DNA from: a virus
Direction: 5' to 3' (one strand)
Virus record (IMG/VR): IMGVR_UViG_3300025030_000076
Span: 1-64,000 of that record
DNA length: 64,000 nucleotides
Below, piece after piece: positions 46,812 to 52,978 of the stretch (position 1 is the first letter of the stretch; each line of letters begins with the position of its first letter). The notes beneath the pieces are model-generated. The model made no database searches. It was given only the letters and a program-made list of their open reading frames with translations, and was not told the DNA's origin. The translations under genes were made by a program, and so were the position numbers.

Positions 46812-47075
46812 ATGAACGTTGATTTAGAAAAAGAGATCGACACTGTTGCGGAATTCTGCTGTGACAATCCTAACTATAATGAGTTGCGCGAAGAAATTGC
46901 AACTCTTGTCCGTAAATATCATCAAATTGCTGGAGACTTGGCGTTGGAGGTTTGGAGATTGAGCCGCCCAACTACGGGTGCAGTTGACTCGGCGGAGATT
47001 CCCGAAGTTTTCAACCTGCAACCAAAAGTGATTGCAAAAGGTCGTATTGTGTTCGATGACCCGCCGAGCAACTAA
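46812..47075 (+). CDS. cassette 9 protein (87 aa)
   Basis: AAGGAGTAGAA before ATG. Acidic helical N-half (MNVDLEKEIDTVAEFCCDNP, then IATLVRKYHQIAGDLALEVW); the last 36 residues are encoded by attC9. Unknown. Confidence 0.65.
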   Translation: MNVDLEKEIDTVAEFCCDNPNYNELREEIATLVRKYHQIAGDLALEVWRLSRPTTGAVDSAEIPEVFNLQPKVIAKGRIVFDDPPSN

Positions 47076-47084
47076 TCGTTAGCT
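46966..47084 (+). repeat. attC-like site 9 (119 bp)
   Basis: GCCCAAC and GTTAGCT, both consensus. Arms GTTGaCTCGGCGG and CCGCCGAGCAAC with one unpaired A. Confidence 0.8.
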
Positions 47085-47108
47085 GGCTCTTCAAGAAAGA
47101 AGGTAATC

Positions 47109-47321
47109 ATGGAAAAATGTGATCGTTGTGGTAAAAAAGTAAAGGTGTATCCAACTCATTATTCGGCATGGAATGAACTTTGCCTGCCGTGTATCAAACT
47201 CATGGGGCTTGGTTTGCCTGAAATGCAACCAGCTAACAAAAGCGTGGAGCCGACTTGTCCAAACTGCGGCGAACCATTGCATTATCACCCTACCGCCGAC
47301 TGCAAAGTAGCCCGCTCTTGA
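47109..47321 (+). CDS. cassette 10: double zinc-ribbon protein (70 aa)
   Basis: CDRCGKK and CLPC in the N-half; CPNCGEP and C in the C-half, which lies in attC10. AAGAAGG upstream. Likely zinc-binding. Confidence 0.65.
   Translation: MEKCDRCGKKVKVYPTHYSAWNELCLPCIKLMGLGLPEMQPANKSVEPTCPNCGEPLHYHPTADCKVARS
47231..47313 (+). repeat. attC-like site 10 (worn, 83 bp)
   Basis: AGCTAAC left core; the right end GCAAAGTAGCCC looks like a deleted version of GCAAACCGTTAGCCC. Inner arms do not pair well. Probably inactive. Confidence 0.45.
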
Positions 47322-47332
47322 AAGGATAGGTT

Positions 47333-47545
47333 ATGAACTATACAAAAGCGAATCAGGCTCTTGCTAATGAGTTCGGCGCAGGTCAGGTCGAAGTCCATAA
47401 GGCAAAGAAGGGTGATCCGTGGGAATACACACTCTGGTTCTTGGATGATGATCCTGCGCCTGGCGTAATCGAGAAGGCTAAGAAAATCGTTGGTCGCTTC
47501 GAGCCGTCTCGGTGGTTCGATAAGTTGAAATTCCATTCCGAGTAG
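47333..47545 (+). CDS. cassette 11 protein (70 aa)
   Basis: MNYTKANQALANEFGAGQVE continues with a beta-rich PWEYTLWFLDDDPAPG and a helix. GAAAGGATAGGTT before ATG. It ends before attC11. Unknown. Confidence 0.65.
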   Translation: MNYTKANQALANEFGAGQVEVHKAKKGDPWEYTLWFLDDDPAPGVIEKAKKIVGRFEPSRWFDKLKFHSE

Positions 47546-47547
47546 CG

Positions 47548-47675
47548 GGCTAACACGGGCTTGCACAGGGACGGCTTGCCAGCCGAACATCGCGTGCAGT
47601 GGACTTTGGCTACTGTGTGGCAAATTTTTTGTGGCTCTATATCGCCGCCAAAGCCACTAACGCAAACCGTTGGGC
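47548..47675 (+). repeat. attC-like site 11 with extra left half-site
   Basis: A complete site runs 47582-47675 (GCCGAAC, arms GTGGaCTTTGGC and GCCAAAGCCAC, GTTGGGC). A further GGCTAAC half-site at 47548-47554 precedes it, as if a cassette was lost between them. Confidence 0.7.
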
Positions 47676-47702
47676 GGACTAGCTCAACAGAAAGATTTTG
47701 AA

Positions 47703-47927
47703 ATGAATTGTCAATATTGCAAACATTCGATAGACGAGCATGATAGTGGGGGATGTCATCGTAAAATTGACGGCGGTATCTGCGATTGTAATCATTCCCC
47801 AAACTATATCGCCGCCCAACAAATGCGTGCAGGCGACTTGGCTACTGGTTGCCCGTTCTGCGGTGTCTCCGCCGAAGATATTGCATTGCTCAATGAATCG
47901 CTTGCGCGTGAAACGCCAAGCGTCTAA
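47703..47927 (+). CDS. cassette 12: Cys/His-rich protein (74 aa)
   Basis: MNCQYCKHSIDEHDSGGCHR then GICDCNH; the C-half with CPFCG is encoded in attC12. Resembles cassette 8 in cysteine pattern. Probably zinc-binding. Confidence 0.65.
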   Translation: MNCQYCKHSIDEHDSGGCHRKIDGGICDCNHSPNYIAAQQMRAGDLATGCPFCGVSAEDIALLNESLARETPSV

Positions 47928-47943
47928 CCCAAGTCCGTTGGGC
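47814..47943 (+). repeat. attC-like site 12 (130 bp)
   Basis: GCCCAAC and GTTGGGC, both consensus. Arms GGCGaCTTGGC and GCCAAGCGTC, one unpaired A and one wobble. Confidence 0.75.
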
Positions 47944-47972
47944 GGACTACCCGACTTTGAAAGGAAAATAAA

Positions 47973-48161
47973 ATGTCAGACGAGAAAAAACAAGTAGTAA
48001 TTCACAGGGATGGCTCTGTGACCGAGCAAAGAAGTAATGATCTTCCAATTGTTTTGCTGCCATCAAAGCAAACCGCCCAACACGGCGTGGAGCCGACTGT
48101 TTGTCCTAAGTGCGGTCACGCTGTTGGTGGTCATAATGCACTTTGTCCAATTGGTAATTAG
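47973..48161 (+). CDS. cassette 13 protein with zinc-ribbon tail (62 aa)
   Basis: MSDEKKQVVIHRDGSVTEQR; the tail CPKCGHAVGGHNALC is encoded in attC13. GAAAGGAAAATAAA before ATG. Possibly zinc-binding. Confidence 0.6.
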   Translation: MSDEKKQVVIHRDGSVTEQRSNDLPIVLLPSKQTAQHGVEPTVCPKCGHAVGGHNALCPIGN

Positions 48162-48186
48162 TGGCGGCTCACGCGCCCCGTTGGGC
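48075..48186 (+). repeat. attC-like site 13 (112 bp)
   Basis: GCCCAAC and GTTGGGC, both consensus. Arms GCGTGgAGCCG and CGGCTCACGC. Confidence 0.75.
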
Positions 48187-48213
48187 GGACGCTCCGCCAG
48201 GAAGTGAGGAAGC

Positions 48214-48435
48214 ATGAAAATTTGTGATGCTTGCGGAAAAGCATGTTATAGTTTTGCAACTTACAAAATATGTAGGCATATTGTTTGTAGCCGTCACGAA
48301 TATCCAGAAAGTTGCCCTGTGTGCGCCGCCCAACACGGCGTGCAGCGGACGACTGATGACGTCCGCGAAAATGTTGGTGTTTCTGAAAATGGTGAACTGC
48401 ATTCAGTAATGCGTGGAACAACCCGCCGCCGCTAA
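48214..48435 (+). CDS. cassette 14: zinc-ribbon protein (73 aa)
   Basis: CDACGKAC and CRHIVCSRH, CPVC give several zinc-binding pairs in the first 40 residues; the rest is encoded by attC14. GGAAGTGAGGAAGC before ATG. Confidence 0.65.
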   Translation: MKICDACGKACYSFATYKICRHIVCSRHEYPESCPVCAAQHGVQRTTDDVRENVGVSENGELHSVMRGTTRRR

Positions 48436-48451
48436 CGCAAGTCCGTTGGGC
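48328..48451 (+). repeat. attC-like site 14 (last, 124 bp)
   Basis: GCCCAAC and GTTGGGC, both consensus. Short arms GCGGaCG and CGCCGC. Right end of the array. Confidence 0.7.
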
Positions 48452-48457
48452 TCCAAT

Positions 48458-48484
48458 AGCCCCCACTTAGGGGGCTTTGTGTTA
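48458..48484 (+). terminator. terminator at the right end of the cassette array
   Basis: AGCCCCC (48458-48464), ACTTA, GGGGGCT (48470-48476), then TTGTGTT. Confidence 0.65.
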
Positions 48485-48555
48485 TAATCAGAACGAATGT
48501 GCTCCCGCGTGATGGAACACCGGGAGCGTGATCTCAGCACAACGGAGGTGCTTCG
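48483..48555 (+). promoter_or_regulatory. promoter and leader of the HNH gene after the array
   Basis: TGT-TATAAT (hexamer 48483-48488). GCTCCCG (48501-48507) pairs with CGGGAGC (48521-48527). AGCAC (48536-48540) pairs with GTGCT (48548-48552), placing GGAG of the ribosome site in the loop. Closely like the GIY-YIG leader. Confidence 0.65.
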
Positions 48556-49044
48556 ATGGAAGAGATTTTAACACGCTTTTGTCCAAGGTGCGGGGTAGAG
48601 CATAAATTATCGGAATTCAAAAGAGAACCCAAGCCAGGTAGATACCCAGGGTCATGCGTTTACAGCGGACGAGATGCGCGTATTTCTAAACCACCTAAAA
48701 CAAAAACAACAAAACCGCCTCCCGTTTATCTAGACGCCAGTTATCTTCCAAAAAAGAGGGTGGTAGGGTTATTTCCGCGTATTCAGACAATATTTTCCCA
48801 TTCTTACCGCGCTCGCGCCAACGGCAACAATGGGAAAATCATATATCAGGAATGGGAGGATCTGAAAGAAAAATATAACAATACCTGTCTGTGTTGTGGC
48901 AGACGATCTCCTGAAGTCGAAATAACTCTTGACCACGTACTCCCCTTGAGTATGGGGGGTAGGAATACTATTGAGAACGCCCAGCCGCTTTGTCTTTCTT
49001 GTAACTGCAAGAAAAGCACGAAATACATTGATTATCGCCCCTAA
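48556..49044 (+). CDS. HNH endonuclease (162 aa)
   Basis: CPRCGVEHKLSEF at the N-terminus, then a linker and the HNH core CLCCGRRSPEVEITLDHVLP, NAQPLCLSCNCKK. A complete HNH domain with a four-cysteine zinc site. It lies between the cassette array and the tail genes, with its own promoter. Confidence 0.85.
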   Translation: MEEILTRFCPRCGVEHKLSEFKREPKPGRYPGSCVYSGRDARISKPPKTKTTKPPPVYLDASYLPKKRVVGLFPRIQTIFSHSYRARANGNNGKIIYQEWEDLKEKYNNTCLCCGRRSPEVEITLDHVLPLSMGGRNTIENAQPLCLSCNCKKSTKYIDYRP

Positions 49045-49071
49045 ATCTAATTCGATGCCTATTGAATTAGA

Positions 49072-49263
49072 TTGACACGCGTAGCCGAAAGTGCTACACT
49101 TTAGGAGGTAGTGGCCTCTTCCTTTAGACCGCCGCCACCCGAATACAGCAGAGAAACCCTGCCCGACAGGAAACTAAAAGAGAAATCGCCGCCAGCGTCG
49201 CCCTTTGCTAGTTTCTGCAACCCCCGCTTCCATTTCCCAAGTCGAAGCGGGAGTGTTGTTTTT
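49072..49263 (+). ncRNA. candidate small RNA with promoter and terminator
   Basis: TTGACA (49072-49077), 17 bases, TGC-TACACT (49095-49100). The transcript would include CCTGcccgaCAGG and GGAAACT/AGTTTC pairs. It ends at CCCGCTTC (49223-49230) with GAAGCGGG (49244-49251), then TGTTGTTTTT. No gene in it. It meets the 49275 gene head-on. Confidence 0.55.
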
Positions 49264-49274
49264 ATGGGGGAGTG

Positions 49275-49817
49275 CTATCTTACAAACACCTGCACCCAGC
49301 CCAGCACGTTCGTCGGATCTGTCACCCAGGTCGGCGTTACCCACTTGATCTCGAAATAATCCCCGGCCACTACCGCAATAGAGAGCGCCGTGTTTTGCAC
49401 GTGGAACGGCGACGCGTTCAAAGCCACGGCGCTTGAGATGGTTGTATCGGTCGTATTATTCAGGCGGAATGAGATTGTGCTTGTCTCACTCGTCCCGGTC
49501 GTGGCAACCAAAAAAACATCAGCGGCGACTACCGTCCCGGCGCGCATGACGTAAAGCCGCTGTATGGCTGCGGTTGTCCCAAGCGCTACATGCGGGAACG
49601 CGCCGAAGTAATAAGTCGTTGCATCAGCAGGATTGACGGAGGCGAAGCCCGCCGGGATTGCATAGCATCCCGCAACGGTGCGAGTATAGGTGGCGATGGA
49701 GGACACGAGCGCGACTTGGTTGCCCGAAATAGGGAATACTTCCGTTCCAACCAGCGTTGTCTTTTCGCCTGAGGGCGCGCCTGTGGTTGTGTTGGTGCTT
49801 ATATATCTGTTTGTCAT
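49275..49817 (-). CDS. tail-tip or fibre component (180 aa)
   Basis: Beta-rich, Thr/Ala-rich protein with a C1q/TNF-like feel: AVVAGDYFEIKWVTPTWVTD near the end. Last gene of the right-hand structural module. Possible receptor-binding or baseplate upper part. Confidence 0.5.
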   Translation of the reverse strand: MTNRYISTNTTTGAPSGEKTTLVGTEVFPISGNQVALVSSIATYTRTVAGCYAIPAGFASVNPADATTYYFGAFPHVALGTTAAIQRLYVMRAGTVVAADVFLVATTGTSETSTISFRLNNTTDTTISSAVALNASPFHVQNTALSIAVVAGDYFEIKWVTPTWVTDPTNVLGWVQVFVR

Positions 49818-49825
49818 GTAATCTC

Positions 49826-50047
49826 CTATGACCAGTTGATATGATCGCCGCTGTCATAGACGATAAAATCATCATTATCCCAAAGCAACTCAGCGCCCAG
49901 CACCGCCACTTCCGCCGGTCTGCCGTTGGACCAGCCCCCGGCCACGATGCGGGATACCGGCTCAAAGGTGAGCGGCGCGGAGAGATTGGTAATCATCTCG
50001 CCTATGGCGTGGAAGCCGATCCCGTCAAAGCCGATCATTTCAGCCAC
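49826..50047 (-). CDS. small tail-region protein (73 aa)
   Basis: MAEMIGFDGIGFHAIGEMIT, then a beta-rich end. Overlaps the upstream gene by 13 bases. Unknown. Confidence 0.5.
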   Translation of the reverse strand: MAEMIGFDGIGFHAIGEMITNLSAPLTFEPVSRIVAGGWSNGRPAEVAVLGAELLWDNDDFIVYDSGDHINWS

Positions 50048-50757
50048 GCCTCTATCTGCACGTCATTGATAATCGTGTTCGCGTTCGCGCCCAAGTGGTT
50101 GTCGAATTGAAAACTAACCGCCTGCGTTGTTGTAACGTTGAACAGGAACGGGCCAAGAAAAATTGTATCTGCCAGGATGCCCATCGCGGTCGTGTATCCT
50201 TTGCGGGTTCCCTGCCCGTATTGGTTGCACTCGACATGGACATAACCATTGAAAGCCGACGCCGCGTCGAATGTGACGTGCATGGAGATACTCGCCCAGC
50301 ATGGATAATTAATCGTGATTACGTCGCTTGCCAGCGTTGCTAGGCCGTGTTCGTCTGTCCACTCGGTATCTACATCCAGCAGCGCATTATCCACTGTATC
50401 ATTGACCACCAATGTCGATCCGTAATAGGCTGCAAAGACCGGCAAGTCCTTTCTGCTAGGACAAATGTAAACTTCGGATAATCCCGTCAATACAATCTTT
50501 GCCCCGGCATTTGTTGATGATTCTACCGTTGTGCGTGCCACTGTATTTGTTGCAGTGTTATATGCCCCCAAACTTATCTCGGAGTGTGTCGGGCGGTTGG
50601 ATGTTGTCGAGTAGGTGATGATCCCAAAGCGCACGACTTCGCCGTTTGTGATCCCAGCCAGTTCCCAGGTATTGCAGCCGGGAACCGCGCCGGTAAGGAC
50701 ACAGTCGCTTGTGCCTGTGGTAGTTGAGTATTCTCTAGCTAAGTTTCTATATGGCAT
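50035..50757 (-). CDS. receptor-binding-like tail protein (240 aa)
   Basis: The N-terminal half (REYSTTTGTSDCVLTGAVPG, WELAGITNGEVVRFGI) is typical of phage tail-tip modules. The C-terminal half is a jelly-roll-like beta domain. Likely part of the host-recognition apparatus. Confidence 0.55.
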   Translation of the reverse strand: MPYRNLAREYSTTTGTSDCVLTGAVPGCNTWELAGITNGEVVRFGIITYSTTSNRPTHSEISLGAYNTATNTVARTTVESSTNAGAKIVLTGLSEVYICPSRKDLPVFAAYYGSTLVVNDTVDNALLDVDTEWTDEHGLATLASDVITINYPCWASISMHVTFDAASAFNGYVHVECNQYGQGTRKGYTTAMGILADTIFLGPFLFNVTTTQAVSFQFDNHLGANANTIINDVQIEAWLK

Positions 50758-50788
50758 AAGTTCTCCATGAGTTTTCTAAACGGGTGGG

Positions 50789-51628
50789 TTATCTGGTATC
50801 CAGCCGCACGATTGCAAGCGAGCTTGTCAGGTCAACCGAGCCGTCGGCATTTCTAAAATTAACTGTCAGTGATGTCGTATGACTTGCTGTTTTATGGATA
50901 ATGATCGTCCTGAATTCAGGCAAGAAATCTGTGCCTGATCTGACAAAATGAAAGCGCGGATTACTGACACCGCCACTATCCAATTGTGTGGCAAAGTGCA
51001 TGTATAGATCATTTGTGGCGGTTGGTGGCGTGTTCCATGCTGTTGTAGCTTCTGTTCTATAAGTAATTGCATAAGTTCCTGGTACGGCCAGTGTGACCGT
51101 GCTGCCGGAAGTCCAACTCATCGAAGTCCCGGATTGGAATTGAATTGCGCTCCAGCTAATCGCCTGGTTGAATGAATTCAGGGTCTGGGATGCAGCCGAT
51201 AAAACCAGTGTATCTTTTGCTACTGCGGTTCCCATTGCCCCGGCCAGTTCCCCGGTATTGGTAAATCCATATTGCAACACGCCGTTTTCGTCCATCACGA
51301 CGAACGGGTAGGTATTGCCGTCTGAGAGCGTGAAGCCGAGCGACGAGAAACTCACGCCGGGAGGCGGTATCAGCGTCCCGTATTCGGTCTGTGTCCAGCC
51401 CTCTACTCCCATATAGATGACGTTGCCCACCCAGCCGACCTGCTGGGACAAATCCGAGAGTTGGTTCACCTGGACAATCGCCGCTTCCAATTCCGCGACC
51501 CTCTGTTCCAAGTCCTTGATACGGTTAAGGGCGTTGCCCGTGTAACCGACTAAATCAGATGGCGAGATGGCGCAGACGCCCGTATCTGTGGAAGAACCGC
51601 CGCCGCCGCTCTCATTCACGATTGCCAT
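50789..51628 (-). CDS. tail fibre-like protein with coiled coil (279 aa)
   Basis: A Gly-rich start is followed by a coiled coil, NRIKDLEQRVAELEAAIVQV, then beta-rich domains, the last resembling C1q-like heads. One base is shared with the previous gene. Probably trimeric. Confidence 0.6.
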   Translation of the reverse strand: MAIVNESGGGGSSTDTGVCAISPSDLVGYTGNALNRIKDLEQRVAELEAAIVQVNQLSDLSQQVGWVGNVIYMGVEGWTQTEYGTLIPPPGVSFSSLGFTLSDGNTYPFVVMDENGVLQYGFTNTGELAGAMGTAVAKDTLVLSAASQTLNSFNQAISWSAIQFQSGTSMSWTSGSTVTLAVPGTYAITYRTEATTAWNTPPTATNDLYMHFATQLDSGGVSNPRFHFVRSGTDFLPEFRTIIIHKTASHTTSLTVNFRNADGSVDLTSSLAIVRLDTR

Positions 51629-52692
51629 TAGATGATCTCCAAATTAAGCGGTGCTTTGCCTATTGTCAGGTCGTTGTAATCCAGTGATAATATCCGCGCG
51701 GCTGCGCTAAACCCGAAGCCCCCGCCGGGCTTGAAACCAACTGTATTATCTCGCACGGTGATGGTATTGCCCGCCGCCAAACTGTCAAAAGTCTTGCCAA
51801 TATCCAGCGCGACGCGATGAAGTTTCATGCGCGGCGGCGAGTTATCCGCCGCTGTCTGCGCGGCGTTGGTAAGGGATGTTTGATCCGTGATGCCGGAGAA
51901 AACGATATTGGTCGCCAGCACCCCATATTTATCCACTGATGCCTGATTGACCCCCTTTGCGAAATAACGGCTCTCTTTCGTGGATGCCTGGGAATATCCG
52001 TAGATGACGTTATATGGTGTTCCCTGTTCCGTCAGGAGAGGCCCGCTGCCCTCGACATTGTCTCTTGTCAGTTCCAGGCGCGTGACCGCGCCCTTGCGCC
52101 TGTACAGGTTGGCGTATAGTTGCAGATTGCCGCGCCCATCTATCTGCCCGGTCACGTCCCAATCCATGCCGGAATTGGCACATAATTTTTTGATGTGGTC
52201 ATAGGCGGACGTGGCGAGGCTATCCCCGAACGTTTCGGGGATGTCCTCAATAACTCCCGGCTGAATGACAATATCGTCTGTAATCGTGTGTGCCATGTCC
52301 AGCATCTGCTTGAACATGCTCCCTGGTGTGCCGCTTATCTTGGTCAGCGGCATGGGGCGAAAGGTTAATATCGCTTCCGCGCTGTATGCGGTTGCGTTCA
52401 GAATCTTGTCAGGCCAATTCCTATCAGGCAGGATGATACCCGTCCAGTCCGGTAATTTCCCGTTTGCTGTTCCCGCCGCGTCCTTGGACGGGATATGTTC
52501 CACGAATACAAGGTTACCGTATTGCATGACCGTTTCTTCTTTTGGCGTGAACTTGTCCTTGAGATATGGCAAGCCTACGGAAAACTCCGCCTTGCCGAAG
52601 CTGTTCAGGAGCCATGAGCGTGGCGTCGTTGGTGCTTCTAGAAAACACAAAGGTTTGGAAAAATGGTCGAATATTCTCAAATTGCTAGGCAT
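51628..52692 (-). CDS. tail hub protein, Gp37-like (354 aa)
   Basis: LRIFDHFSKPLCFLEAPTTP, LRNSFGKAEF-like GKAEFSVGLPY and a C-terminal domain with RDNTVGFKPGGGFGF match the siphovirus Gp37/tail-hub type that joins distal tail and fibres. Follows the distal tail gene across a small plus-strand insertion. Confidence 0.6.
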   Translation of the reverse strand: MPSNLRIFDHFSKPLCFLEAPTTPRSWLLNSFGKAEFSVGLPYLKDKFTPKEETVMQYGNLVFVEHIPSKDAAGTANGKLPDWTGIILPDRNWPDKILNATAYSAEAILTFRPMPLTKISGTPGSMFKQMLDMAHTITDDIVIQPGVIEDIPETFGDSLATSAYDHIKKLCANSGMDWDVTGQIDGRGNLQLYANLYRRKGAVTRLELTRDNVEGSGPLLTEQGTPYNVIYGYSQASTKESRYFAKGVNQASVDKYGVLATNIVFSGITDQTSLTNAAQTAADNSPPRMKLHRVALDIGKTFDSLAAGNTITVRDNTVGFKPGGGFGFSAAARILSLDYNDLTIGKAPLNLEII

Positions 52693-52696
52693 GTGT

Positions 52697-52702
52697 TAAA
52701 AT
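52697..52702 (+). promoter_or_regulatory. extended -10 of the 52709 gene
   Basis: TGT-TAAAAT with the ATG only seven bases downstream, so the transcript would be leaderless or start in the codon. Confidence 0.45.
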
Positions 52703-52708
52703 TTATCC

Positions 52709-52978
52709 ATGAAAAAGACATTGCACGGTAAAAGATACTTGCGCTCCAGGGCCAGCGTTCAATTTGGTAGGCGCAAAAAAGCAGAACAAAAATTCGAGCG
52801 GCTCATATTCTTTCTTAACCAAATCCCAAAAATGGTAGAGGTTATTAGCGAAGGGCTTGTAGAACTTTCCAACGCTATACAAGAAGTCATGGAAAAAGTG
52901 CGAGTAATTTACATTGATAAACTTCATAACATCTATGATCCTACAGGGTTCTATCGCGATGAATCACATGCACGGTAA
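52709..52978 (+). CDS. plus-strand inserted gene, helical (89 aa)
   Basis: Very basic N-terminus (MKKTLHGKRYLRSRASVQFG), then a long helix VEVISEGLVELSNAIQEVME. It lies opposite the late operon between tail-hub and distal-tail genes and overlaps the latter's end by 38 bases. It may be a small homing-type or regulatory insertion; no HNH motif. Confidence 0.5.
   Translation: MKKTLHGKRYLRSRASVQFGRRKKAEQKFERLIFFLNQIPKMVEVISEGLVELSNAIQEVMEKVRVIYIDKLHNIYDPTGFYRDESHAR

Noticed and set aside
44397-48451. Repeats are simple terminators or REP elements
   Set aside because: They lack T runs, share RYYYAAC/GTTRRRY ends, have a consistent unpaired base, one orientation and lie between each gene, which fits attC better.
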